NCBI RefSeq assembly: GCF_012910715.1
Contig: NZ_JABBHF010000005.1
Span: 1-64,000, forward strand
Direction: 5' to 3'
From: Flavivirga algicola
GTDB lineage: Bacteria; Bacteroidota; Bacteroidia; Flavobacteriales; Flavobacteriaceae
DNA length: 64,000 nucleotides
Shown: one piece after another, positions 42,860 through 51,989 of the stretch
Layout of the letters: every line of letters starts with the position of its first letter
Numbering within the stretch: position 1 is the stretch's first letter
Notes under the pieces: model-generated
Seen by the model: only the letters and a program-made list of their open reading frames with translations
Told to the model about the DNA's origin: nothing
Database searches by the model: none
Position numbers and translations under genes: made by a program

Positions 42860-44176
42860 ATGCTTTTAGTTTATACCCATAAAATATCACCTCGATTAAA
42901 ATATGTTTTTAAACATCTATGTACCAGAATTCTTGGAATAAAGGTAGAATTTACAACTAAAATAGAGGCGTTTATTGCACATGATAGCTTAAAAATGTCT
43001 TATACGAAGCAACAGCTTGGAAATGAGTTTTTTATTAAAAGCCATGATATTTTATTTGAGCAAGGGTTAAGTGATCTAGAGATTCATATTCATGATTGGG
43101 ATCGTACAAAATGCTTTTTTTATAATGGAGATAAAAGTGCGATACCTTTCGATATTTTTGCGGCTTCTTTCTATTTATTATCCAGATATGAAGAGTATTT
43201 GCCACATGTAAAAGATGAATTTGGCCGTTTTACAGCAGTTGAAAGTCTGGCCTATAAGCATGGTTTTTTGCGTCAGCCAGTTGTAGATATTTGGGCATAT
43301 AAATTTAAGGATGCTTTGCAGTTACAATTTCCAGAATTTAAGTTTCCTGAAAGAGATTATACCGTTAGGCCCATTATCGATGTACCCAGTGCCTATAATT
43401 TTAAATTAAAAGGCATTATACGAACCCTGGGGGGAATGGTAAAAGATCTATTTCTATTTCGGTTTAAGAGTTTGTACACTAGATTTTTGGTTATTCTCGG
43501 CTTTATACATGATCCGTTTGATACTTTTAAATACATAATAAATAGGCAAAAGCATACCAAGTTTAAGTTCCTGTTCTTTTTTTTAATAGGCGATTATTCC
43601 ACATATGATAAAGGTATAAGTCCTAATAAAAAGAAGTTTGTATCGCTTATAAAACATATTGCCGATTATTGTATTGTGGGTTTGAAAGCATCATATTTTG
43701 CTATTGATGAAATATCAATTTTGAAGAAAGAAAAATTGAGAATGGAAACCATTTTAAATACAGTATTAAAAGCTTCCAGGCACTCTTTTTCGAGGCTTAA
43801 TTTACCAGAATCGTATAGAAATCTTATAGAATTAGAAATTAAGGAAGATTACACCATGGGATATGTAAACCATATAGGTTTTAGAGCTGGATCCTGTACA
43901 CCTTTTTTGTTTTATGACTTAGATTATGAAGTACAAACACCTTTAAAAATTTATCCGTATCATATTATGGATTATGCGTTACTAAAAACATATTCTTTGT
44001 TAGATAAGAAGCAAGTTTTAAATGAGATCATTAGCGAGGTAAAACAAGTAAACGGTATATTTATTCCAATATTTCATAATTACACTTTTAGCGCAGAAAA
44101 AAAGTGGGATGGATTTAAAGAATTGTTTAATATTATTATAGAATCTGCTGATGAAATGAATACCAATAAAGTTTAA
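42860..44176 (+). CDS. Polysaccharide deacetylase-like protein (DUF7033-type)
   Basis: The 438-residue protein resembles a Bacteroidota group of NodB-related proteins with an N-terminal DUF7033-type extension. It shows DIFAASFYLLSRYEEY, RPIIDVPSAYNFK where NodB enzymes have their first Asp motif, FFFLIGDYSTYDK, YVNHIGFRAGSCTPFLFYDL, and a C-terminal FIPIFHNYTFS. Whether the metal site is complete is uncertain, as the SHxxxH motif is not obvious. It likely acts on a surface glycan. It precedes the YjjG-type gene by about 100 bases. Confidence 0.7.
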   Translation: MLLVYTHKISPRLKYVFKHLCTRILGIKVEFTTKIEAFIAHDSLKMSYTKQQLGNEFFIKSHDILFEQGLSDLEIHIHDWDRTKCFFYNGDKSAIPFDIFAASFYLLSRYEEYLPHVKDEFGRFTAVESLAYKHGFLRQPVVDIWAYKFKDALQLQFPEFKFPERDYTVRPIIDVPSAYNFKLKGIIRTLGGMVKDLFLFRFKSLYTRFLVILGFIHDPFDTFKYIINRQKHTKFKFLFFFLIGDYSTYDKGISPNKKKFVSLIKHIADYCIVGLKASYFAIDEISILKKEKLRMETILNTVLKASRHSFSRLNLPESYRNLIELEIKEDYTMGYVNHIGFRAGSCTPFLFYDLDYEVQTPLKIYPYHIMDYALLKTYSLLDKKQVLNEIISEVKQVNGIFIPIFHNYTFSAEKKWDGFKELFNIIIESADEMNTNKV

Positions 44177-44277
44177 ATAATGTCTTATCATATTTCTAAA
44201 TTTTTTAATAAAAAATAACTGTATGATTTTATTTGTGCTTATTTTTAATTTATCGAAATGATCATAAAAAAATAAAA

Positions 44278-44967
44278 ATGAAAATAGAGGGTATAACTGA
44301 TGTGTTTTTTGATTTGGACCACACTTTATGGGATTTTGATAAAAACTCTGCATTGGCATTTGATAAAATATTAAAATTGAATCACATCGATGTAGATATA
44401 AGCGATTTTTTATATCATTATGTACCTATAAACTTAAAGTATTGGAAGCTATACAGGGAAGCAAAAATAGAAAAGAATACCTTGCGTTTTGGAAGGTTAA
44501 ATGATGCATTTTCAGCAGTTGGTTATCAAGTTGAAGAGACTATGATCAATAAATTGTCTGATGATTATATAACACATTTAACAACGTTTAATTATCTATT
44601 TGATAATACTTTTGAGATTCTAGATTATTTAAATCTCAATTACAATTTGCATATTATTACTAATGGATTCGATGAAGTACAGCATAAAAAGCTAAAAGGT
44701 TCTAATATTGATAATTATTTTAAAACAGTCACTAATTCGGAGATGGCAGGCGTTAAAAAACCCAATCCAGAAATTTTCAATTTTGCTTTGAATTTGGCTA
44801 ATTCAAATAGCAGTCAGAGTGTTATGATAGGAGATAGCTATGAAGCCGATATATTGGGAGCTAAGAATATTGGTATGGAGGTTGTTTTTTTTGATGTCCA
44901 TAACACTGTAATTGATGATAATGTTAAACGGATTGATAATTTAATTCAGTTAAAGAAATATCTATAG
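44278..44967 (+). CDS. YjjG-type HAD pyrimidine nucleotidase
   Basis: The 229-residue protein has HAD motif I (DVFFDLDHTLWDFDKNS), motif II around HIITNGF, motif III lysine in GVKKPNPEIF, and motif IV VMIGDSYEADILGAKN. This matches YjjG-type 5'-nucleotidases that remove noncanonical pyrimidine nucleotides. The start at ATG 44278 removes a charged, atypical leader of 15 codons. Single-gene unit after the deacetylase-like gene. Confidence 0.85.
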   Translation: MKIEGITDVFFDLDHTLWDFDKNSALAFDKILKLNHIDVDISDFLYHYVPINLKYWKLYREAKIEKNTLRFGRLNDAFSAVGYQVEETMINKLSDDYITHLTTFNYLFDNTFEILDYLNLNYNLHIITNGFDEVQHKKLKGSNIDNYFKTVTNSEMAGVKKPNPEIFNFALNLANSNSSQSVMIGDSYEADILGAKNIGMEVVFFDVHNTVIDDNVKRIDNLIQLKKYL

Positions 44968-45013
44968 ATGCACTAATTTTTATATTTTACCGTTTAGTTG
45001 CTATACCTACTTT

Positions 45014-45577
45014 ATGCAGAAACAAATAATCAAATATTCATTTTTAGTTGTTGCTATAAGCTTAAGTCTTCTTTCATGTGTAAAGGACGTTGATTTTGAT
45101 CAAGCTGATGATTTTGAAATTTCTCCTGTAGTGGAATCTAGTCTTATCTTTTTTGAAGGACAGGCTAATCGTTTTTTATTAAACACTAACGAAATAGTTT
45201 CTATTAAAGATTCCGTAACTGTAGAATTTTTTAACAGTAATTTTATAGTCGATAACCTTATTAAATCCGAGTTTGTATTTGAGGCGGTAAACTCAATTAG
45301 TAAGGAGTTCCAAGTACGTGTTGACCTTATTAACGATTTGGAGCTACAGGTACATTCATTCACGCTTACAGCTTCACCGTCTACAAATGGTAATGATGTC
45401 CTGTCCGATCATACAGAGGTATTTGAAAATGACAAATTAGAGGCTTTAAAAAACACTTCAAAAATAGTATTTACCCTTAGTCTGCTATCTGGTGAAACTA
45501 TTAATCAATCAACTCTGGGTAGAATTAAGCTACAATCTAAGGCTGTTTTTTATTTAAATATTGGAGAGGAGCTATGA
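45014..45577 (+). CDS. Lipoprotein, first gene of the DUF5723 envelope operon
   Basis: The 187-residue protein has a lipobox (LLSC) after a clear signal sequence. The rest is beta-rich and acidic, with repeated ILVTVEF-like strands but no recognised family. Its last four bases overlap the start of the DUF5723 gene, so the two are coupled. It is probably a periplasmic or surface-facing accessory to the predicted barrel protein. Confidence 0.7.
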   Translation: MQKQIIKYSFLVVAISLSLLSCVKDVDFDQADDFEISPVVESSLIFFEGQANRFLLNTNEIVSIKDSVTVEFFNSNFIVDNLIKSEFVFEAVNSISKEFQVRVDLINDLELQVHSFTLTASPSTNGNDVLSDHTEVFENDKLEALKNTSKIVFTLSLLSGETINQSTLGRIKLQSKAVFYLNIGEEL

Positions 45578-46992
45578 TGAGGCGTTTCATTTTTTTTTTG
45601 ACACTTGCTTCATGCTGTCTCTCATTTTCACAGAATAAGCAGATACTTTACGGGTTTTCAGATATCCCACAATCTACATTGCTTAATCCTGGTAAGCTGA
45701 TAAAAAATGATTGGTATTTTGGAATTCCTTTATTATCGCATATCCATGCCAATGTAGGAATAACGGGCAGTACTGTTTATGATATTTTTGCCAATGATGG
45801 TATTGATTTTAATGCTAAGCTTCAAAATGCTGTTTACGGTATGGAAGCTAATGATTTTTTTAGCGTAAATCAACAATTGGAAATTTTTTCTGGCGGATTT
45901 TCTTTTGGGAGTTCTTACGAGAAAAATGAGTACATAAGTTTTGGCCTATATCAGGAGTTGGATGTTATTGCTTATTTTCCAAAAGATCTCGCGATTTTAG
46001 CTTTAGAAGGGAATCAAAATAATATTAATAGGTCTTTTAGTACAAGTCAAGTAAGTGTAGCGGCAGAAGCCATTTCTGTATTGCATCTTGGCTATACCAA
46101 AAAAGTAAATGACCATTTTACCTTTGGAATTAGGGGAAAAATATACTCAAGCATAGCTAACATTAACGCTACAAAAAACAAAGGGCGTTTTATAACAGTA
46201 CGAGGACAAAATAATTTTTACGACCATATTTTTAATTTAGATTTAGAAGCCAGAACTTCTGGGATAGCCAGTTTATCTGAGGACGGTTCCGATTCTAACT
46301 CTGTAGCTCGAGATTTAAAAAAACGTCTTTTATTTGGCGGAAACCTGGGGCTGGGATTCGATGTTGGTTTTACGAAACAATTAAACAAACAATGGAGCTT
46401 TGATGCCAGCCTGTTGGATGTTGGTTTTATTAGACATACAAAAGATATTGAAAATTACAAGATAGAAGGAGATATTGTGTTTGAAGGCATTAACCCTATT
46501 TTTCCCGACATAGGAAATGGCCAGACAGCAGAAGATTATTGGAGCGAAATTGAAGAAGACTTTGAAGAAATATTTGAACTGGATACCACAGCAACCAAGT
46601 ATACCACATGGCGTCCTATAAAACTTAATACGTCATTGAATTATGCATTTGGTAAGAAAAAAGATAAAACATGTAATTGTGTAAAAGAAGAAGGTGATTA
46701 TCTAAATGCCGCGGGTATGCAGTTATTTGCTATGAGCAGACCCAAGCGTCCTCTATTGGCATTAACGGCATATTATTATAGGCGTTTATTTAATGGTTTA
46801 CAAATCAAAACTACATATACCATAGATTCCTATTCGCCTTATAATATCGGTCTGGGTATGTCTGCCAACTTAGGAAAATTAAACTTTTACGTAATGGCAG
46901 ATAATTTTTTGGAATTTAAAAACATATATAATGCACAAAGTGTATCTTTACAATTAGGGTTTAACTATATATTTAATAAAAATGAAGACTAA
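45574..46992 (+). CDS. DUF5723 outer-membrane barrel-like protein
   Basis: The 472-residue product has a signal peptide (LASCCLSFSQ) and the DUF5723 pattern: LNPGKLIKNDWYFGIPLLSHI, a region of amphipathic strands, then a DTTATKYTTWRPIKLNTSLNYAFG stretch and repeated barrel-like strands near the C-terminus. A CNC motif sits in a loop before DYLNAAGMQLF. DUF5723 proteins are predicted outer-membrane barrels found in Bacteroidota and often coupled to gliding or secretion loci, with no proven function. Overlaps both neighbours. Confidence 0.8.
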   Translation: MMRRFIFFLTLASCCLSFSQNKQILYGFSDIPQSTLLNPGKLIKNDWYFGIPLLSHIHANVGITGSTVYDIFANDGIDFNAKLQNAVYGMEANDFFSVNQQLEIFSGGFSFGSSYEKNEYISFGLYQELDVIAYFPKDLAILALEGNQNNINRSFSTSQVSVAAEAISVLHLGYTKKVNDHFTFGIRGKIYSSIANINATKNKGRFITVRGQNNFYDHIFNLDLEARTSGIASLSEDGSDSNSVARDLKKRLLFGGNLGLGFDVGFTKQLNKQWSFDASLLDVGFIRHTKDIENYKIEGDIVFEGINPIFPDIGNGQTAEDYWSEIEEDFEEIFELDTTATKYTTWRPIKLNTSLNYAFGKKKDKTCNCVKEEGDYLNAAGMQLFAMSRPKRPLLALTAYYYRRLFNGLQIKTTYTIDSYSPYNIGLGMSANLGKLNFYVMADNFLEFKNIYNAQSVSLQLGFNYIFNKNED

Positions 46993-47845
46993 GATTTTAT
47001 CTGCTGCTATAGCTTGTTTAATTGTAACGACTGTTTTTTCACAATCTAATTTGAATGATTATAAGTACGTGATTGTGCCTAATAAGTTCGATTTTTTAAA
47101 GGAGAAAGACCAATATCAATTAAATTCTTTAGCGCAGTTTTTATTTAATAAATATGGATTTGAAGCTTTAAAAGAGGGTGATACCTATCCAGAAGATTTA
47201 ATTAGAAATAGATGTTTGGCATTAAGATCTGATGTAACCAAAGAACCTGGAATGTTTAAAACAAAATTGGCAGTAGAACTTAAAGGTTGTAATGACCAGG
47301 TAATATATACATCTCAATTAGGAATAAGTAGAGAAAAAGATTATGCTAAAGCTTATGTAGAAGCATTAAGAGCAGCGTTTAAATCTATAGAAATGCTTAA
47401 TTATAAATATGAACCTAACGAAAGGATAACATCTTTGCAAACTCAAAGCTCTGGAGAAAAGAACGAAGTAGCGCAGGAGATTGAGGTATTAAAACAAGAA
47501 ATTCAAAATCTTAAAAAGGAAAAAGAAGCAGAACTAAAAGTAGTGAGCATTCCCAAAGCAGAAACACCAGTAGCCGTTTTGCCTACAATTAAAAAAGCTA
47601 CTGCGATGGAGACAGGTGTTAAGGAAGTGCTTTCCAAGGTATTATACGCTCAGGAAATTGAAAATGGATTTCAATTGGTAGATAGCTCCCCAAGAGTTGT
47701 ATACAGGATAAAACAAACACAACTTGAAAACGTCTATTTAGTAGAAAATAAGAGCGCTATTATTTATAAAAAAGGAGATGATTGGATTATTGAATACTAT
47801 GCAAATAACGTATCTAAACAAGATGTCTTGAATATTAAATTCTAG
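46982..47845 (+). CDS. Periplasmic protein of the DUF5723 operon
   Basis: This 287-residue protein has a signal peptide (IVTTVFSQS), then a conserved-looking domain (DYKYVIVPNKFDFLKEKDQYQLNSLAQFLF), a coiled-coil-forming segment (EIEVLKQEIQNLKKEKEAEL, about 164-183), and a C-terminal beta domain with LENVYLVENKSAIIYKKGDDW. I do not recognise a named family. It overlaps the DUF5723 gene by 11 bases, so all three genes form one unit. The coiled coil suggests it oligomerises. Confidence 0.72.
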   Translation: MKTKILSAAIACLIVTTVFSQSNLNDYKYVIVPNKFDFLKEKDQYQLNSLAQFLFNKYGFEALKEGDTYPEDLIRNRCLALRSDVTKEPGMFKTKLAVELKGCNDQVIYTSQLGISREKDYAKAYVEALRAAFKSIEMLNYKYEPNERITSLQTQSSGEKNEVAQEIEVLKQEIQNLKKEKEAELKVVSIPKAETPVAVLPTIKKATAMETGVKEVLSKVLYAQEIENGFQLVDSSPRVVYRIKQTQLENVYLVENKSAIIYKKGDDWIIEYYANNVSKQDVLNIKF

Positions 47846-47878
47846 CCTTGTAGGGTGAAAAACAGACCCTATTAAGGC
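47845..47878. terminator. Hairpin between convergent genes
   Basis: GCCTT/AAGGC and TAGGGT/ACCCTA arms form a stem beginning right at the stop codon of the forward gene. No T-tract follows, so termination is plausible but not assured. Confidence 0.4.
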
Positions 47879-47881
47879 AGA

Positions 47882-49159
47882 CTAATATCCATATTTATCT
47901 TTCCACCGTTGTTTTAAAAACTCCTTATGAGCATTTTCACGAGCATTATTTCCAGGTTCGTAAAGTTTAGTATTTTTAATTTCATCTGGTAAAAATTCTT
48001 GGTTGGCAAAGTTGAGGTCGTAATTATGGGCATATTTGTAATTATCACCATATCCTAATTCCTTCATCAATTTGGTAGGAGCATTTCTAATTTCTAAAGG
48101 CACAGAAAGGTTGCCCGTTTCTTTAACTAATTGCTGTGCTTTACCAATGGCTTTATAGGCGGCATTACTCTTAGGGGAGCATGCTAAATAGGTCGCACAC
48201 TGACTTAATATAATTCTGGATTCTGGGTAGCCAATAGTAGAAACCGCCTGAAACGTATTATTGGCTATAACCAAAGCCGTTGGATTGGCATTGCCAATAT
48301 CCTCACTCGCTAAAATGAGTAATCTGCGTGCTATAAATTTTACGTCCTCACCGCCTTCTACCATACGAGCTAACCAATATATGGCAGCGTTAGGATCGCT
48401 TCCCCGTATCGATTTTATAAATGCAGAAATAATATCATAATGCTGTTCACCAGTTTTATCGTAATGCACAGTATTGTTCTGAACCTTTTCCGAAACCGAA
48501 GCATCGGTGATCGTTATTACATCAGAGTCATAAGAATTAACAATAAGCTCAAAGATATTAAGTAGTTTTCTAGCATCACCACCTGAAAGCTTTATAAGGG
48601 CGTTCGTTTCTTTTAGCTTAATTGTTTTTTTAGAGATATACTCATCTTGGTCTACCGCACGTTTTAAAAGTGTCTCTAAATCATTTTTATTAAATGCGTT
48701 TAGAATGTAGACCTGGCAACGAGACAAAAGTGCTGAAATAACTTCAAAACTAGGATTTTCAGTTGTCGCGCCAATTAATGTAATCCACCCCTTTTCAACA
48801 GCCTGTAAAAGGGAATCTTGTTGCGACTTGCTAAATCTATGAATTTCGTCAATAAACAAGATAGGGTTTTTTGTTGTAAATAACCCACCGCTCTGTTTGG
48901 CTTTATCGATTACGTCCCGAATATCTTTAACCCCAGAATTTATAGCACTAAGTGTATAGAAAGGTCTGCCCGATTCAGTAGCAATAATATTCGCAAGCGT
49001 CGTTTTTCCTGTACCTGGAGGCCCCCAAAAGATCATGGATGGAATTAAACCTTGTTTTATATGCTGCGTCAAGCTACCCTGTTTACCAACGAGATGATTT
49101 TGACTCACGTAGTCATTAAGGGTTTTCGGTCTTAAACGTTCAGCTAAAGGTTCATTCAT
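47882..49159 (-). CDS. rarA: Replication-associated recombination protein A (AAA ATPase)
   Basis: The 425-residue protein has the RarA/MgsA pattern: [17 protein letters not shown], Walker [11 protein letters not shown], Walker [17 protein letters not shown], sensor region [11 protein letters not shown], and a C-terminal clamp-loader-like tetramerisation domain ([18 protein letters not shown]). RarA acts at stalled replication forks. The gene diverges from the rhomboid gene across a spacer of about 150 bases. Confidence 0.95.
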   Translation of the reverse strand: MNEPLAERLRPKTLNDYVSQNHLVGKQGSLTQHIKQGLIPSMIFWGPPGTGKTTLANIIATESGRPFYTLSAINSGVKDIRDVIDKAKQSGGLFTTKNPILFIDEIHRFSKSQQDSLLQAVEKGWITLIGATTENPSFEVISALLSRCQVYILNAFNKNDLETLLKRAVDQDEYISKKTIKLKETNALIKLSGGDARKLLNIFELIVNSYDSDVITITDASVSEKVQNNTVHYDKTGEQHYDIISAFIKSIRGSDPNAAIYWLARMVEGGEDVKFIARRLLILASEDIGNANPTALVIANNTFQAVSTIGYPESRIILSQCATYLACSPKSNAAYKAIGKAQQLVKETGNLSVPLEIRNAPTKLMKELGYGDNYKYAHNYDLNFANQEFLPDEIKNTKLYEPGNNARENAHKEFLKQRWKDKYGY

Positions 49160-49311
49160 ATGGTAAAATTAAAATATTTTTTTAAGATTTTTGTATGTAC
49201 TATTAGTTTACTTTTACTAATGGAAAAACGGGCTAATGACTTTAGAGATCTTTATCTGACATTTTAACACTAAAATAAAAATTGGTTAGCTATTTGCTAT
49301 CTTTAAGTCAT

Positions 49312-50043
49312 ATGAAACAGAAACAACGCGACCATTTTAAATTCTCAACAGGAGTTATAGTTTATCCTGTATTTTTTGTACTGGCTATCTGGTTGGTATT
49401 TTGGTTTGAAGTTCGTTTTGGTTTTAACTTTAGTAAGTACGGAGTATACCCTCAAACTTTAAAAGGTTTAAAGGGGGTTATATTCAGCCCTTTTATTCAC
49501 GGAGATATACAGCATATTTATCATAATACAGTGCCATTATTTGTGCTTTCCATGGCTTTATTCTATTTCTACAAGCCTCTTGCCTGGAAAGTGATACTAT
49601 TCGGAATTTTATTTTCGGGTTTTTTTACCTGGTGTATTGGTAGGCCATCCTATCATATAGGGGCAAGTGGTCTTATTTATGTTTTGGTAAGTTTCACCTT
49701 TTTTAAAGGGGTATTTGCTAAACATTATAGGCTTATAGCGCTATCTCTACTGGTTATTTTTCTTTATGGCAGTATGCTGTGGTATGTTGCTCCAGTAAAA
49801 GAAGGCATTTCATGGGAAGGCCATTTATCTGGTTTAGTCACTGGTCTGTTGTTTGCACTTTTCTTTAGAAAAGAGATTGCAAAGCCAAAAAAATATGCAT
49901 GGGAACAAGAAAACTATAATGAGGAAGAGGATCCTTTTCTAAAACATTTCGACAAAGACGGTAACTTTATTGAGCATATTGAAACCGAGCAGGAGGAACC
50001 TCCTATAATAAACTATACTTATAAAAAAAATAGGGAGGATTAG
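49312..50043 (+). CDS. Rhomboid-family intramembrane serine protease
   Basis: The 243-residue protein has six membrane helices and both catalytic parts: GASGLIY with the serine, and WEGHLSG with the histidine. The SPFIHGDIQHIYHNTVPL loop matches the rhomboid L1/HxxxN region. Rhomboids cleave membrane-spanning substrates. The start at ATG 49312 is preferred over an upstream one that would add a hydrophobic leader. Its end overlaps the end of the convergent rlmB by four bases. Confidence 0.88.
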   Translation: MKQKQRDHFKFSTGVIVYPVFFVLAIWLVFWFEVRFGFNFSKYGVYPQTLKGLKGVIFSPFIHGDIQHIYHNTVPLFVLSMALFYFYKPLAWKVILFGILFSGFFTWCIGRPSYHIGASGLIYVLVSFTFFKGVFAKHYRLIALSLLVIFLYGSMLWYVAPVKEGISWEGHLSGLVTGLLFALFFRKEIAKPKKYAWEQENYNEEEDPFLKHFDKDGNFIEHIETEQEEPPIINYTYKKNRED

Positions 50044-50774
50044 GAACGTTGTCTTACTGCTTCATATAAAAAGGCGCCACAAGCAACAGAAACATTTAAA
50101 GATTCAATGTCGCCTAATATGGGCAGCTTAGCTTTAACATCAACAACTTTTAACGTAGATGGGTTAATACCCCTGCCTTCAGACCCCATAATGATAGCAC
50201 AGGGTTCTTTAAAAGAGACATCGTATAATACATGGTCCGTTTTTTCGGTAGCTGCTATAACACTTATTCCAGATGCCTGCATATAGAATACAGCATCTTT
50301 AATATGGTCTACTTTGCAAATAGGAACTTTAAATACAGCTCCAGCACTTGTTTTGATTGCGTCCCCATTTACTGGGGCACCACCTTTTTTTTGAATAATA
50401 ATACCATCAACACCAGTACATTCTGCGGTTCGTATTATAGCACCGAAATTACGAACATCACTTAGTTGATCCAATAGCAAAAATAAAGGTGTTTTGCCAG
50501 ATTCTATAACGTTTAAAACCAAAGTTTCTATGTCGTGAAATGCAATTGGAGATATTTGGGCAACAGCTCCTTGATGGTTTTTTGGGGTAAGTCTGTTGAG
50601 CTTTTCAACAGGTACATAAGAAGTGTTTATTGAATTTTTCCTTATAGCAGTTTCCAATTCACTAAAAAGCGCTCCTTTTAGCCCTTTCTGAAGAAACACT
50701 TTATCGATTGTTTCACCAGCATTTATAGCTTCAATAATAGCCCTAATACCAAAAATTTGTGTCTGTTCTTGCAT
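50040..50774 (-). CDS. rlmB: 23S rRNA 2'-O-methyltransferase of the RlmB type
   Basis: The 244-residue protein is a SpoU/TrmH-class knotted methyltransferase: IFGIRAIIEAI at the N-terminus (substrate-binding domain), then DQLSDVRNFGAIIRTAE, IIMGSEGRGI, and LNVSVACGAFLYEAVRQ, the three SPOUT motifs. RlmB methylates G2251 of 23S rRNA. The start is ATG 50774; the longer frame would overlap the terminator hairpin upstream. Confidence 0.92.
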   Translation of the reverse strand: MQEQTQIFGIRAIIEAINAGETIDKVFLQKGLKGALFSELETAIRKNSINTSYVPVEKLNRLTPKNHQGAVAQISPIAFHDIETLVLNVIESGKTPLFLLLDQLSDVRNFGAIIRTAECTGVDGIIIQKKGGAPVNGDAIKTSAGAVFKVPICKVDHIKDAVFYMQASGISVIAATEKTDHVLYDVSFKEPCAIIMGSEGRGINPSTLKVVDVKAKLPILGDIESLNVSVACGAFLYEAVRQRS

Positions 50775-50788
50775 GTGGGTAAAGGTAT

Positions 50789-50821
50789 AAAAAAACCACC
50801 TCAAGTGAGGTGGTTTTTTTA
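50789..50821. terminator. Bidirectional terminator between rlmB and the SusCD locus
   Basis: AACCACCTCA pairs with TGAGGTGGTT, flanked by an A-run on the left and a T-run on the right, giving good terminators on both strands. On the minus strand it ends the SusCD operon before rlmB. Confidence 0.75.
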
Positions 50822-50838
50822 TTGTTTAAAGAACTTGG

Positions 50839-51348
50839 TTAATAATGAGGATTCTCATCTTCTAAAAACCCTGTTCTCCAATGTCCTTCATATTTATAAA
50901 CCAGTCCTGGATCCCAACTAAATTCGGCATCAAAGAAAATTTGATCGACTTCAGTATTACTTTCAGTAGTATAACCTCCTCTAACAATTCTTCCATTAGT
51001 TATTGTAACAGTAGCAGGTCCGTAAAGTTCTTCTGTATTAGGTTCACTTTGAAAAGTTAAACCATCTGCATTAAGAGTTACTTTTGCTTTAAGCTCCATC
51101 CAATTTCCATGGTCGTCTAACCAAAAAGTATTATCATTTGCAGAAGTATTAAATGTACTAAATTGAACAAAATCACCTCCATATGCAGTAGCACTACCAT
51201 CTGGGGTTAAAGCAACTGCCCACCAATCTCCAGCAATTTCCTCAACACTGGTTCCTCCTGGGTCTGGTTCACCACCTTCATCACAAGAGATAAACAAACT
51301 TACCGTGAATAAGAGTAAAACGGCTTTATATATATATGTGTTTTTCAT
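50839..51348 (-). CDS. Lipid-binding (PF12888-type) lipoprotein of the SusCD locus
   Basis: The 169-residue protein has a lipobox (SLFISC) and the lipocalin-like pattern IAGDWWAVALTPDG, ADGLTFQSEP, DAEFSWDP, and a short C-terminus with GHWRTGF. Proteins of this type (PF12888) are found after SusC, SusD and DUF5011 genes in Bacteroidota uptake loci. It should sit on the outer membrane and help bind substrate. Last gene before the terminator. Confidence 0.75.
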   Translation of the reverse strand: MKNTYIYKAVLLLFTVSLFISCDEGGEPDPGGTSVEEIAGDWWAVALTPDGSATAYGGDFVQFSTFNTSANDNTFWLDDHGNWMELKAKVTLNADGLTFQSEPNTEELYGPATVTITNGRIVRGGYTTESNTEVDQIFFDAEFSWDPGLVYKYEGHWRTGFLEDENPHY

Positions 51349-51365
51349 AATTCTTTAAATTTTAT

Positions 51366-51971
51366 TTATTCGTATTCAAAAGTATAGTCAAATCCATAAG
51401 GCTGAATCTCTGTTGTAAACATTCTAGTAGCTGGATCGTAAGTCAAAGCCACGCTAGTTGCGCTGAATGGGTATGTTTGTGGTATTTCTGAAATGATATC
51501 TCCATCCATTTGGAAATACATAGGGAAATTACCACCAAAACCAAAGTCAGTACAATGAAAGATACTTGTTGTTCCAGGCACTAAAGTTATAATACCTTTT
51601 CTTTCATTTCTTCCAGCATCTTGAATATTTCCTGTAACATCTGTTCCCACAATTGCAGGGTCATGAACTACTACGGTTTGAAAAACAGTGGCAGCAAATC
51701 CATCTGAATTGGTTGCAGAATAAGAAACGTCATAAACTCCTACTGTACTGGTGTCTACATTTCCACCTGATGTTACTTCTAAAGTGGCTCCATTTTCTGT
51801 AGCCACTGCTGATGGAGTGAATGTTCCGTTTAAGGGTACCACAGCTAAATTATCGTATTCGAATACAGCATAGTTGGTAACAAAAGAAACATCTCCAGTC
51901 GATTCAGTATCACAGCTACTGCTTAAGAACAGTACTGCGATACACATAATACTCTTTAATATATTTTTCAT
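51366..51971 (-). CDS. DUF5011-type lipoprotein of the SusCD locus
   Basis: The 201-residue protein has a lipobox (LFLSSSC) and one immunoglobulin-like DUF5011 domain (FEYDNLAVVPLNGTFTPSA through VDTSTVGVYDVSYSATNSDGFAA). It follows susD by about 20 bases. ATG at 51971 fits the usual signal length; an upstream in-frame ATG at 51983 is also possible. Likely a surface accessory for binding the substrate. Confidence 0.78.
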   Translation of the reverse strand: MKNILKSIMCIAVLFLSSSCDTESTGDVSFVTNYAVFEYDNLAVVPLNGTFTPSAVATENGATLEVTSGGNVDTSTVGVYDVSYSATNSDGFAATVFQTVVVHDPAIVGTDVTGNIQDAGRNERKGIITLVPGTTSIFHCTDFGFGGNFPMYFQMDGDIISEIPQTYPFSATSVALTYDPATRMFTTEIQPYGFDYTFEYE

Positions 51972-51989
51972 GATTCTTAACATTTTTTA

